Shown here piece by piece: positions 30,260-37,795 of a stretch of 40,651 nt of DNA. Under the pieces are notes generated by a model that was given only the letters and a program-made list of their open reading frames with translations, was not told the origin of the DNA and did no database searches. Numbering within the stretch: position 1 is the stretch's first letter; every line of letters begins with the position of its first letter. The stretch comes from DASQBT01 sp035635075 (GTDB taxonomy: Bacteria > Pseudomonadota > Gammaproteobacteria > Burkholderiales > Thiobacillaceae), in contig DASQBT010000048.1 of the NCBI GenBank assembly GCA_035635075.1, positions 1 to 40,651 of the forward strand, read 5' to 3'. The translations under genes and the position numbers were made by a program.

Positions 30260-30631
30260 TTTTCGCTCTGACTTTCAATGAGAAGACAGTGAAGATAACG
30301 GCGTGGGTGTTTATTACTTTAGGCAGCTCGGTCCTTGATGCTGGCGCCTTTCGTCGGAGAGGTCATGCCGCGCGCACTCACTCGAGTGCAGCGCAATGGA
30401 AGAATTGAATGAGTTCGAACGGCAGCGCTGTGGTCCGTATCTTCACCCACCGAGGTGAGACGAGCCAAAGAGTGAATCTCTTGTGCGCGGGAACACGAGC
30501 GAAGGGGAGATTCGATTGCGGAACTAGCGGCCAGGCGGCCCGCAGCAGTGAATAACGTCCGCAGGCGAGAAAACTTGAGGTTGCCGCAGGCAGGTCTTGC
30601 CTGTGGCAAAGTGCGCGGTTTGTGCGGGAAC
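30260..30631. other. Intergenic region upstream of pilG with two hairpins
   Basis: No protein gene is supported; several open frames overlap without ribosome sites. A short foldback gcactc (30374-30379) / gagtgc (30384-30389) and a longer one at 30582-30608 are visible. The region carries the pilG promoter and the 3' end of the rubredoxin transcript. Confidence 0.45.
30582..30608 (-). terminator. Possible terminator hairpin after rubredoxin
   Basis: tgccgcaggca (30582-30592) pairs with tgcctgtggca (30598-30608) over 11 bases, with one G-U pair and the loop ggtct. It is 23 bases beyond the rubredoxin stop. On the minus strand only a weak caagtttt follows, so intrinsic termination is uncertain. 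Confidence 0.4.
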
Positions 30632-30814
30632 TCAGATCTCGATCATTTCGAAATCGTCCTTGCGCGCGCCGCAATCCGGACAGGTCCAGTTGATCGGCAC
30701 GTCCTCCCAGCGCGTGCCCGGCGCAATGCCTTCTGCAGGCAGTCCCTTTTCCTCCTCATAGATGAAGCCGCAAAGCAGGCACATCCAGGATTTGTATTGA
30801 GGAGTTTCTCTCAT
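30632..30814 (-). CDS. Rubredoxin
   Basis: A 60-residue rubredoxin, a small cytoplasmic electron carrier with one iron held by four cysteines: Cys12 and Cys15 (MCLLCGFIYEE) and Cys45 and Cys48 (TCPDCGARKDDFE). The aromatic and Gly/Pro framework is complete. The start at 30814 adds nine residues before the usual MCLLC; the frame stays open farther upstream, into the thiD leader. In betaproteobacteria rubredoxin commonly sits between pilG and thiD, as here. The redox partner is unknown. Confidence 0.93.
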   Translation of the reverse strand: MRETPQYKSWMCLLCGFIYEEEKGLPAEGIAPGTRWEDVPINWTCPDCGARKDDFEMIEI

Positions 30815-30830
30815 GGCTGAGGCTTGGAAT

Positions 30831-30867
30831 CGGATAAAATTCGGGATCGAGTTCGCCATTTTATCCG
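30831..30867. promoter_or_regulatory. Symmetrical element between rubredoxin and thiD
   Basis: A perfect 10-base inverted repeat, cggataaaat (30831-30840) and attttatccg (30858-30867), lies in the 73-base gap between two divergent genes. Each arm contains gataaaat, a plausible -10 hexamer region for one direction, so this may be a pair of back-to-back promoters or an operator. No -35 box is convincing. No TPP riboswitch precedes thiD. Confidence 0.45.
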
Positions 30868-30887
30868 GGTCTTGCCCCGGCGCCATC

Positions 30888-31712
30888 ATGAAACCCACCC
30901 CTCCGCTTGTGCTGGTCTTTGCCGCCTCGGATCCCACTGGCGGCGCGGGGGTGCAGGCGGACTTGCTGACCCTGGCCGCCATGGGCTGTCATCCGCTGTC
31001 GTCCATCACCGCCCTGACCATACAGGATACCCGGGGGGTGGACGATGTGTTGCCGATAGACGCGGAATGGGTGGCGGACCAGGCCCGCATGGTGCTGGAA
31101 GACATGCGGGTAGACGCGTTCAAGCTGGGCATGCTGGGCAGTGTGGAAGCCATTGCGGCGATTGCCGAGGTGTTGTCTGATTATCCGGATATACCGGTGG
31201 TGCTCGATCCGGTGCTGGCTTCGGGCGCTGGCGACGAGCTGGCAAACGAGGAAATGATTTCGGCCATGAAGGAGATGTTGCTGCCGCAAGCGACCGTGAT
31301 AACGCCCAATAGCACGGAGGCGCGCCGTCTGGCTTGGCATGAAGACGACGAAGGTGAGCTGTCACTTGAGCTTGCCGCAGCCCGTTTGCTGGCGTTCGGG
31401 TGTGAGTACGTACTGATTACGGGAACCCATGAAAACACGCCGCGCGTCATCAATACCCTGTTTACGCAGCAGGGCGTGGTACGGCAGGACGCCTGGGACC
31501 GCCTTTCCGGCACCTACCATGGCTCGGGCTGTACATTGGCGTCTGGCCTCGCGGCGGCCCTTGCCTTCGGTCAGGATATGTCCCAGGCCGTGCGGGATGC
31601 GCAGGAGTTCACCTATGCAACGCTGAAAGCCGCATTCCGGCCAGGCATGGGCCAACATCTTCCGCAGCGTTTCTTTTGGGCCCGAGAGTCGGGTCCGGAA
31701 GAAAGTGCTTGA
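30888..31712 (+). CDS. thiD: Hydroxymethylpyrimidine/phosphomethylpyrimidine kinase ThiD
   Basis: A 274-residue ribokinase-fold kinase that phosphorylates hydroxymethylpyrimidine and its monophosphate to the diphosphate used by ThiE. Seen: FAASDPTGGAGVQADLLTLA at the N-terminus, VVLDPVLASGAG, ITPNSTEARRL, and the anion-hole motif GTYHGSGCTLASGLAAALA with the catalytic Cys/Gly region. The ATG at 30888 (MKPTPPLVLVF) is preferred; the frame's upstream ATG at 30813 lies inside the divergent promoter region. First gene of thiD-thiE-hemL; thiE begins 5 bases after its stop. Confidence 0.96.
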   Translation: MKPTPPLVLVFAASDPTGGAGVQADLLTLAAMGCHPLSSITALTIQDTRGVDDVLPIDAEWVADQARMVLEDMRVDAFKLGMLGSVEAIAAIAEVLSDYPDIPVVLDPVLASGAGDELANEEMISAMKEMLLPQATVITPNSTEARRLAWHEDDEGELSLELAAARLLAFGCEYVLITGTHENTPRVINTLFTQQGVVRQDAWDRLSGTYHGSGCTLASGLAAALAFGQDMSQAVRDAQEFTYATLKAAFRPGMGQHLPQRFFWARESGPEESA

Positions 31713-31717
31713 GCCAT

Positions 31718-32347
31718 ATGACTCCAGGCGGCGTTTACGCCATCACGCCGGATTGCGCGAATACCCAGCGGCTGCTGGCAATGAGTGAGGCTGCCTTGAG
31801 GGGGGGGGTGGCGGTCATGCAGTACCGGGAAAAAACCGGCGACGTCGCGCTGCGCCATGAGCAGGCCAGTGAACTTCAGGGCCTGTGCCGGCGGTACGGG
31901 GTTCCCTTGGTGGTCAACGATGATCTGCGGCTGGCCGACCTGCTCGGCGCGGACGGAGTGCATCTGGGGCGGGACGACGGCTCCATACGGGAGGCGCGGA
32001 TCATACTGGGGCCGGGCAAACTGATCGGGGTCTCCTGCTACCAGGACCTGGGGCGTGCCAGAGAGGCCCAGAAGTTGGGGGCGGATTATGTCGCATTCGG
32101 CAGTTTCTACTCCTCCCCGACCAAGCCCGGCGCCAGTTTGGCGAATGTGTCCGTGCTGCGCATGGCCAGCCGGGAAATCGCCTTGCCCATTGTGGCAATT
32201 GGGGGAATTACCGTGGACAATGCCGGTGCGTTGATTGATGCAGGCGCGGATGCCATTGCAGTGATTTCCGCCCTGTTCGATGCGCCGGATGTGGAGGCCG
32301 CTGCGCGGCAACTCAATGCCCTGTTTGAAATTGAATCGGAAAGCTAA
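31718..32347 (+). CDS. thiE: Thiamine-phosphate synthase ThiE
   Basis: A 209-residue TIM-barrel enzyme that joins hydroxymethylpyrimidine diphosphate to thiazole phosphate to give thiamin phosphate. Seen: VYAITPDC, VMQYREKTGD, VVNDDLRLADLLGADGVHLG, and the phosphate-binding AFGSFYSSPTKPGA and VAIGGITVDN. The ATG at 31718 follows the thiD stop by 5 bases; the frame's earlier start lies inside thiD. Its stop overlaps the hemL start (taatg), so translation is coupled. Confidence 0.96.
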   Translation: MTPGGVYAITPDCANTQRLLAMSEAALRGGVAVMQYREKTGDVALRHEQASELQGLCRRYGVPLVVNDDLRLADLLGADGVHLGRDDGSIREARIILGPGKLIGVSCYQDLGRAREAQKLGADYVAFGSFYSSPTKPGASLANVSVLRMASREIALPIVAIGGITVDNAGALIDAGADAIAVISALFDAPDVEAAARQLNALFEIESES

Positions 32348-33627
32348 TGGATCGCAATCACCAACTGTTTGAACAATCCCAGAAAGTCATTCCCGGCGGA
32401 GTAAATTCTCCGGTGCGCGCATTCAAGTCTGTAGGCGGAGTGCCGCGTTTTTTCGCCCGTGGCCAAGGTTCCCGCGTGTGGGATGTGGACGGACGCGAAT
32501 ACATCGATTACGTGGGCTCGTGGGGCCCCGCCATCCTTGGCCATGCGCATCCGGACACGGTGAGAGCGGTGCAGCAACAGGCGGAACTGGGCCTGGGCTT
32601 TGGTGCACCCACCGAGTTGGAGCTGGAAATGGCGGAGTTGCTGGTGAGCCTGCTGCCGGGCTTCGAGAAAGTGCGCCTGGTTTCGTCTGGCACCGAGGCC
32701 ACCATGAGCGCGATCCGGCTGGCGCGTGGCTATACGGGACGCAGCAAGATTGTGAAATTCGAAGGTTGCTACCACGGTCACGCGGACTTTCTGCTGGTCA
32801 AGGCCGGCTCCGGTGCGCTCACCTATGGCAACCCGACTTCCGCCGGCGTGCCGGCGGAAGTGGCCGCGCAGACCCTGGTGCTTGATTACAACGACCTTGG
32901 CGGGGTGGAACGCACGCTGGGTAAAATCGGCAGCGAGATTGCGGCGGTCATCGTCGAGCCGGTGGCCGGCAACATGAATCTGGTGCAGCCCGCGCCGGGC
33001 TTTCTTGAAGGACTGCGGGAACTGTGCAGCAAGCACGGCGTGCTCTTGATATTCGATGAGGTGATGACCGGTTTCCGCGTCGGCCCGCAGGGTGCGCAAG
33101 GCTTGTACGGCATTACGCCGGATCTCACCACTTTGGGCAAGGTCATAGGCGGCGGCATGCCCGTTGGGGCGTTCGGCGGACGCGCCGATATCATGGGGCG
33201 GCTTGCCCCGATTGGTCCGGTCTATCAGGCAGGCACTCTCTCCGGCAACCCGGTGGCGGTGGCAGCCGGCCTCGCCACGCTCAAGGCTACGCGCGTTCCC
33301 GGTTTCTACGATCGTTTGGCCGAACGCACCCTGAGCCTGGTCGAAGGCCTTGCAGCTGCGGCGGCCGAAACCGGGGAAGTCTTCAGCGCTGCCAGTGTCG
33401 GCGGCATGTTCGGGATTTACTTCAGCGCCTTGCCACCTCGCAGCTATGCCGAGGTCATGGGCTGCGACAAGGATCGCTTCAACCGCTTTTTTCACGCGAT
33501 GATTCTGGAAGGCGTGTACCTTGCCCCCTCCGCTTTCGAGGCCGGATTCGTCTCGGCAGCGCACAGCGCGGCAGACATCGCCACGACAACAGAAGCGGCC
33601 AGGCGCGCCTTTGCCAGCCTACGCTGA
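32347..33627 (+). CDS. hemL: Glutamate-1-semialdehyde 2,1-aminomutase HemL
   Basis: A 426-residue PLP enzyme that converts glutamate-1-semialdehyde to 5-aminolevulinate, the C5 route to haem. Seen: PGGVNSPVRAFKSVGG at the N-terminus, RLVSSGTEATMSAIRLARGY, FDEVMTGFRVG, and the PLP lysine Lys265 in TLGKVIGGGMPVGAFGG. The gene overlaps the thiE stop by one base (taatg) and ends thiD-thiE-hemL. Its product feeds HemB, encoded 5 kb downstream. Confidence 0.98.
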   Translation: MDRNHQLFEQSQKVIPGGVNSPVRAFKSVGGVPRFFARGQGSRVWDVDGREYIDYVGSWGPAILGHAHPDTVRAVQQQAELGLGFGAPTELELEMAELLVSLLPGFEKVRLVSSGTEATMSAIRLARGYTGRSKIVKFEGCYHGHADFLLVKAGSGALTYGNPTSAGVPAEVAAQTLVLDYNDLGGVERTLGKIGSEIAAVIVEPVAGNMNLVQPAPGFLEGLRELCSKHGVLLIFDEVMTGFRVGPQGAQGLYGITPDLTTLGKVIGGGMPVGAFGGRADIMGRLAPIGPVYQAGTLSGNPVAVAAGLATLKATRVPGFYDRLAERTLSLVEGLAAAAAETGEVFSAASVGGMFGIYFSALPPRSYAEVMGCDKDRFNRFFHAMILEGVYLAPSAFEAGFVSAAHSAADIATTTEAARRAFASLR

Positions 33628-33784
33628 ACGGCCGCCACGAATTGGTTACTGGTGCGGATTACTTGGCGTCTCGATTCAAGATCGGCTCTATGGGGCCCTT
33701 CTCAACTGGCCGGCCCCGCCGTATTTTGCTTTGAATAAAGACAAGCGATTGTCGAATTTGTGCATGGGCAGCGACTTGGTTTAT

Positions 33785-33809
33785 CGCTTGCTGTCAGGCA
33801 AGCGGTTTT
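33785..33809 (+). terminator. Probable terminator of thiD-thiE-hemL
   Basis: cgcttgc (33785-33791) pairs perfectly with gcaagcg (33798-33804), loop tgtcag, followed by gtttt. It lies 158 bases after the hemL stop. The stem is short, so strength is moderate. Confidence 0.55.
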
Positions 33810-33819
33810 CGACAAGGCA

Positions 33820-33848
33820 CAAAAAACAAAGCCCCGCTGGGCGGGGCT
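33820..33848 (-). terminator. Intrinsic terminator for the minus-strand Met-rich protein gene
   Basis: agccccgc (33830-33837) and gcggggct (33841-33848) form a perfect 8-base stem with loop tgg. On the minus strand the hairpin is followed by ttg and then six T (33821-33826 read as aaaaaa on plus). It lies about 80 bases beyond the stop of the leftward gene at 33927. Confidence 0.85.
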
Positions 33849-33926
33849 CGCTGCATTCGTAATTCAATTTATATTCGCACCGTTGAAGGTTTGGCTTTCA
33901 GCTTGATCGCGTTGCACTCGGCCGCG

Positions 33927-34691
33927 CTACCTTGTTGCAGGGGCCGGTTGGGCTGACTGGCTTGAAGCAGGCGCCGGAGGTACCGAGTTCGGGAACATGC
34001 GCATCCAAGCCGACGGGTCAAACATGTTGGCCGCGGGGGGCAGGGGCGTCGGAGCCTGCTGAGGCGCAGGGGCCTGAGTTGCGCCCTGCTGGGGCATTGC
34101 CGGGAAGAATGGCATGAAGGCAGGCGCGGGTGCCGCCGGCGCTGGCGTTGCATAACCCGGAGCTGGGGCTTGCTGGGGTTGGGGCATCATCGGGAAGAAA
34201 CTCGAAGCCGGGGCTGGCTGGGGTGCAGGCATCGTGGGAAAAAAGCTCGGCGCTGCTATGGCCTGGGGTGCGGGCATCATCGGGAAGAAACTCGAAGCCG
34301 GGGCTTGCTGGGGCGTAGGCATGCCGGGGAAGAAGCTCGGAAGCGCGCCTGCCATGGGGTTCAAATAGGGATTGGTAAATTGTTGAGGGTTGGGCATCAT
34401 GCTGTTTCCCATCAGCGGTGCAACCATGGTCATTGGATTTAGCATGGTGGCCGGGTTCAACATGCCCATTGGATTCATCGCAGTGGCCGGGTTCAACATG
34501 CCCATCGCCGGGTTTAGCATGGTGAGAGGCGCCATCATGGTCGTAGGATTCAGCATGGTCATGGGTGCAGCCATCATCGTCATGGGCGCCATCATGGCTG
34601 CGGGATTCGTCATCGTGCCCCAAGGGTATTGGGCCTGGGTGGTAGTGCTGACCAGGGCAAGTGCAGCAATGGACAGGGCGTGGATTTTCAT
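33927..34691 (-). CDS. Secreted Met/Pro-rich repeat protein of unknown function
   Basis: A 254-residue protein that I do not recognise. A signal peptide (residues 1-20, MKIHALSIAALALVSTTTQA) is followed by QYPWG. Residues 27-100 hold 22 methionines in phrases such as TMMAPLTMLNPA. Residues 119-178 are four exact 15-residue units of the form SFFPxMPxPQxAPAS, with a fifth degraded copy near 194-208 (PFFPAMPQQGATQAP). The rest is Ala/Pro/Gln-rich. No cysteine occurs. A ggagac ribosome site precedes the ATG at 34691; the frame's earlier ATG is unlikely. It follows a DUF302 gene by 72 bases and lies in the soxYZ block. A surface, structural or sulfur-globule-like role, or copper binding by Met, are all guesses. 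Confidence 0.82.
   Translation of the reverse strand: MKIHALSIAALALVSTTTQAQYPWGTMTNPAAMMAPMTMMAAPMTMLNPTTMMAPLTMLNPAMGMLNPATAMNPMGMLNPATMLNPMTMVAPLMGNSMMPNPQQFTNPYLNPMAGALPSFFPGMPTPQQAPASSFFPMMPAPQAIAAPSFFPTMPAPQPAPASSFFPMMPQPQQAPAPGYATPAPAAPAPAFMPFFPAMPQQGATQAPAPQQAPTPLPPAANMFDPSAWMRMFPNSVPPAPASSQSAQPAPATR
34158..34337 (-). repeat. Four 45-base tandem repeats encoding FFPxMP units
   Basis: Four in-frame 45-base units encode residues 119-178 of the Met/Pro-rich protein. A 34-base block is identical at 34182-34215 and 34272-34305, exactly two units apart, which points to recent duplication of a two-unit segment. Confidence 0.9.
34392..34613 (-). repeat. Met/Asn/Pro-rich degenerate repeat
   Basis: This stretch encodes residues 27-100 of the same protein. 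Phrases built from MLNPATM, MAPLTM and MNPMGM recur at irregular spacing, with catggt and ggattcagcatggt-like words repeated in the DNA. Confidence 0.75.
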
Positions 34692-34763
34692 GGTGTCTCC
34701 TCGGGGTTGGGGTGTTACCTTACGTGGTACTACCATATAAACGGGCTTTTCTCCGGATTGGCC

Positions 34764-35444
34764 CTATAAATCGCCATTAGCAGCCGCCTGCATGATGTTA
34801 TCCATCTTGTCTCGGATGTCTTTGGCCATCTTTGCCAATTGGGGCGAAATGTCCATGCTGCCATTGACCGAATCCAGCCAGGCAATGTCCCAGTCCAGGG
34901 TCAACACCCAGATGTTCTTGTCTGCATCCTCCATGACCGCAATCCGGCACGGCAGAAACGCAATCGCCTCGGGGGCCAGGCTCATGACCTCACGACCCGC
35001 AGCAATATCACAGAAGCTGAAAACCTCCATGCGGGGCGTCGTTGTGTCCTCCAAGACAGCTCGGATGTCTTTCCACATTGGGCTGGTGCCTACCAACTTG
35101 AAGTTCAATTGATTGGCGCGCAGTTTCATGGATTCCACCACATCATCGAAACTCAAGCCCGGTTTGGCTTTGTATTTTGTAGTCATGTAATTCATGACGT
35201 CGCGGATGTTCATGTGCATGCCCTGAGCCATAAACGGCATCATCATTTTCATCATCCGGGTCTTTTCCTCCTTGGTCTTGCTGGGCGACATGGTCCAAGG
35301 CTTGAAGGATGCCGCCGCCCCGTAGCCGTACTGGTAAGGCGTGTTTTGCAAATAGGGATTGCCCGGAGCTCTGGGTTCGTCAGCCAAGGCGGCGGATGCG
35401 GCCAGACAAAAGAGGGAAAGCAGAAGTTTGGCCTGAGTTTTCAT
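34764..35444 (-). CDS. DUF302-domain secreted protein
   Basis: A 226-residue periplasmic protein. A signal peptide (MKTQAKLLLSLFCLAASAAL, cleaved near ALA-DEP) is followed by a Tyr/Pro-rich stretch (NPYLQNTPYQYGYG) and a Met-rich segment (RMMKMMMPFMAQGMHM, about 63-78). The C-terminal half has the DUF302 pattern, including VFSFCDIAAGREVMSLAPEA, FLPCRIAVMED and WVLTLDWDIAW, with two cysteines. DUF302 proteins are periplasmic or membrane-attached and often lie near sulfur-oxidation or metal genes; their biochemical role is unknown. The gene is in the order soxY-soxZ-DUF302-Met-rich on the minus strand. It is separated from soxZ by 250 bases with a strong hairpin, so it probably has its own promoter. 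Confidence 0.82.
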   Translation of the reverse strand: MKTQAKLLLSLFCLAASAALADEPRAPGNPYLQNTPYQYGYGAAASFKPWTMSPSKTKEEKTRMMKMMMPFMAQGMHMNIRDVMNYMTTKYKAKPGLSFDDVVESMKLRANQLNFKLVGTSPMWKDIRAVLEDTTTPRMEVFSFCDIAAGREVMSLAPEAIAFLPCRIAVMEDADKNIWVLTLDWDIAWLDSVNGSMDISPQLAKMAKDIRDKMDNIMQAAANGDL

Positions 35445-35619
35445 GGGGTTCTCCGGAAAGCTTGTTGGTCTGATGGGGCATCACGAGGGCTATTTATTGA
35501 TAGCACAATACTTGATTGCGGGGCTGTAACTGTGGGATCGTGTGGGAGGCTCCGAGCCACCCTACCAAGTACTGCGCCCCTCAGTGCCAAGGTTTCGTTA
35601 TTGCGAGACGCTTGATTAA

Positions 35620-35653
35620 AGCAATGCTGGGGATAATTTTCCCCAACATTGCT
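35620..35653 (-). terminator. Strong hairpin after soxZ
   Basis: agcaatgctgggga (35620-35633) pairs with the downstream arm ttccccaacattgct (35639-35653) over 14 bases with one mismatch. On the minus strand it is followed by tttaatc. It lies about 45 bases beyond the soxZ stop and is likely the soxYZ transcript end, with the T-run on the weak side. Confidence 0.65.
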
Positions 35654-35696
35654 CCTGTCTGCCGGTGATGTAATCGATCGGGATCTGTCTGCCGCT

Positions 35697-35993
35697 TTAG
35701 CCGACCGTGGCTTCGCTATTGCCGGTGTCACCATTGCTGTCGACAACGTTGACGGTGACTTTGTCGCCGGCCTTCATGCCCTGGACCTTGATATTCAGGT
35801 ACGGATCCTTGGCCATGCCCCCGCCCCACTGGCCATCGGCAACAACTTTGCCATTGACCGCCAGCTTGATGTTCTTGATGAACAGGGCGGGAACGAGCTG
35901 ACCATTGACTTTGCGTAGGCCATTCTCGGAAGGGTGAGTAATCAGTACCTTGATCGCGTCGGTACTGGCGCGCATTTTCATGGGGATTGCCAT
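35697..35993 (-). CDS. soxZ: Thiosulfate-oxidation carrier subunit SoxZ
   Basis: A 98-residue SoxZ, the chaperone-like partner of SoxY in the periplasmic Sox system. Seen: MKMRASTDAIKVLITHPSEN, GLRKVNGQLVPALFIKNIKL, and GDKVTVNVVDSNGDTGNSEA, all typical. It has no signal peptide of its own, as usual, and is exported with SoxY. It lies 47 bases after soxY. Confidence 0.96.
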   Translation of the reverse strand: MAIPMKMRASTDAIKVLITHPSENGLRKVNGQLVPALFIKNIKLAVNGKVVADGQWGGGMAKDPYLNIKVQGMKAGDKVTVNVVDSNGDTGNSEATVG

Positions 35994-36040
35994 TTTCTAT
36001 CTCCGTATGCCGTTGGAATAAGTAAGTAGCTCGAGCAAGA

Positions 36041-36505
36041 TCAGCCGCCGCAGCCGCCAATGGTGACCTTGACTTCCTTGGCGGTGGTCCAAACCTTGCC
36101 ACCCGCTTTCACAATGACGCGCACGTCGGCAGTCTGCGCCATCTTGATCCGAGTCGACAGGAAGCCGCCAAAATTAGTAAGCCGGTAATCAGAGATCAAG
36201 GGGTACACGTTCTTTTCTGCAAGGATGGCAATAGAATCCACATCCGGCATGCTTACGGTGATTTCAAGCGGAACCGAGGCGCCGTTCTCTGCAATGTCAG
36301 GGGCTTTCAAGTCGATATTCGACGAATTGGCAGCGCTCGATGCGCCGATAGCTGCAAGCGAATCAGGCACCTTCTTGGCATCAAATCCGGCCTGATTCCA
36401 GTCGGCCAGCACTTGGCCTGGTTTGAGCAAACCTGCAGCAACGGCCACTGACAAGGCGCCAACGCCAGCGGTGCCCTTCAGCATATTTCTACGCAGTGGG
36501 TTCAT
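36041..36505 (-). CDS. soxY: Thiosulfate-oxidation carrier protein SoxY
   Basis: A 154-residue SoxY that carries sulfur intermediates on a C-terminal cysteine. The C-terminus reads VTIGGCGG with Cys152. The N-terminus has a twin-arginine signal (RRNMLKGTAGVGALSVAVAA). Middle blocks VPLEITVSMPDVDSIAILAE and FLSTRIKMAQTADVRVIVKA are typical of the family. An aggag-like ribosome site precedes the ATG. No soxA, soxX, soxB or soxCD lies in the window; SoxY needs SoxAX and SoxB, or the rDsr/TusA route, to complete oxidation. Confidence 0.97.
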   Translation of the reverse strand: MNPLRRNMLKGTAGVGALSVAVAAGLLKPGQVLADWNQAGFDAKKVPDSLAAIGASSAANSSNIDLKAPDIAENGASVPLEITVSMPDVDSIAILAEKNVYPLISDYRLTNFGGFLSTRIKMAQTADVRVIVKAGGKVWTTAKEVKVTIGGCGG

Positions 36506-37168
36506 GGACTTTATCTCCTTCTGTGTTGAAACAATATTGCCGGATTAACGGGGAGACGCAGCGGCCGTGCCGGCTGTAGGCATCTGCATCGGGATCACCT
36601 GCATAATAGGATAAGTTGCGGGATTGGCCCATGGCCCCTTCCCCCGCATTACAGATTTGGGCGTTGGCAGGCGCCATCATCAGGCTCGTGATCTGATCGC
36701 TTGTTGTCTTGAGGCCCACCGCGACTCCATGCCGTAAGCCGAGCCCATTCGGCGCACTATGCCAAGATTCATCATGGCGATGCTCCGTTGGCGTCTTGCG
36801 TGAGGTCGGCCATCTTGCACACTTAGGCGTCCGGGCCGGCTGGGGCGGCGCCTGCGGGCCAGACTAAGCCGGATCGGGCAGACAACAGACACGTGAGCAC
36901 CACGTTTCTCATCGGGAGGCCTTAATGCGGGTGATTACGACAGAAAGCCCGCCAATGTTACAGGAAGCCCGTCTTTGGTCCCATCGGCAGAGTTGATGCC
37001 TATCAATAAAAGGCCAAGCATTCGGCTGGACTGGTCAGGCGAAATTTCCTGGAAGCAACGGCTGCCCAAGTGATCGCAAACCCGTTTGCGGCAAGATTGG
37101 CCGGGCAGCGACCGCGAACCTTCGCAAGGAGCCGTGACCGGTCAGCCCTTCCAAGGACCTGTTGCCGC
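36506..37168. other. Region between soxY and cytochrome c4, no intact gene
   Basis: About 660 bases without a clear intact gene. The left part may hold a decayed secreted-protein gene (separate entry). The right part (about 36913-37168) has only weak palindromes such as gaccggtc near 37136-37143. The soxY promoter must lie here; no operator was recognised. Confidence 0.45.
36545..36912 (-). pseudogene. Possible decayed gene for a small secreted Met-rich protein
   Basis: Reading leftwards, 36912-36823 encodes a 29-residue signal-like peptide MRNVVLTCLLSARSGLVWPA that ends in a stop. Farther on, 36676-36545 encodes a tail that includes GPWANPATYPIMQVIPMQMP and stops at 36545. A different frame between them holds TTSDQITSLMMAPANAQ. 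The G-rich run near 36640-36655 is a likely frameshift point between the last two. The tail (PWANPAT, Met-rich) resembles the start of the downstream repeat protein (PWGTMTNPA). This is tentative; the pieces may be chance. Confidence 0.28.
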
Positions 37169-37795
37169 TTACCGCAGGCCTTGGATATATTGCGCTACCG
37201 CTTTCATTTCCGCATCGGTCATTTTGGCGGCGATGCTGCGCATCATTTTGGCAGCGTCATTGGCGCGTTCGCCCAAGCGGAATTTGTTCAACTGGTCATA
37301 AACATAATCCGCATGCTGACCATACAGGGCGGGAAATTGCACGGGAATCCCGCGTCCCTGCGGACCATGACAAGAAGCGCAGGCCGGGACGCCTGAGCCT
37401 TGCACGCCGCCGCGGTAGATCTTCTGGCCCCGCAACGCCAGATCCTTGTCTTTGGCGACCCCGCTCTTGCGCTCCTTTGTGGAGAAATAGAGGGCCAGAT
37501 CTTTCATGTCATCGGGAGAGAGGGAAGCAACCATCCCGCCCATGACTGGGCTCTTTCGCTCGCCGGATTTGAAGTTGGTGAGTTGCTTGTCGAGGTATTC
37601 GTAGCCCAACCCGGCGAGATTGGGATTGGCTGGCGCTGCGCTGTTACCATCTTGGCCGTGGCATCCGGAACAAACGCTGGTGACGATGTTTTCGGCTTTC
37701 TTGGCATCGCCTATGCTGGGGGCGGTTGCCGGATTGGCAACCGCCAGCGTACTAACCATTCCGGTAACAACAATCAGCGCCTGTTGGATCTTCAT
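37169..37795 (-). CDS. Cytochrome c4 (dihaem)
   Basis: A 208-residue periplasmic cytochrome c with two haem sites: CSGCH (Cys42, Cys45, His46) and CASCH (Cys139, Cys142, His143). A signal peptide (MKIQQALIVVTGMVSTLAVA, cleaved near AVA-NPA) precedes them. Met ligands are likely in PVMGGMVASL and AAKMMRSIAAKM. The two-domain layout and spacing match cytochrome c4, an electron donor to terminal oxidases. An aaggag ribosome site precedes the ATG at 37795. It is divergent from engB, a linkage common in proteobacteria; the gap is 110 bases. Confidence 0.93.
   Translation of the reverse strand: MKIQQALIVVTGMVSTLAVANPATAPSIGDAKKAENIVTSVCSGCHGQDGNSAAPANPNLAGLGYEYLDKQLTNFKSGERKSPVMGGMVASLSPDDMKDLALYFSTKERKSGVAKDKDLALRGQKIYRGGVQGSGVPACASCHGPQGRGIPVQFPALYGQHADYVYDQLNKFRLGERANDAAKMMRSIAAKMTDAEMKAVAQYIQGLR

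Noticed and set aside
30815..30887. TPP riboswitch in front of thiD
   Set aside because: The gap has none of the THI core words; only the 10-base palindrome is present.
32344..33564. 406-codon minus-strand frame opposite hemL
   Set aside because: The same kind of shadow; composition rich in His/Gln/Arg and no family features.
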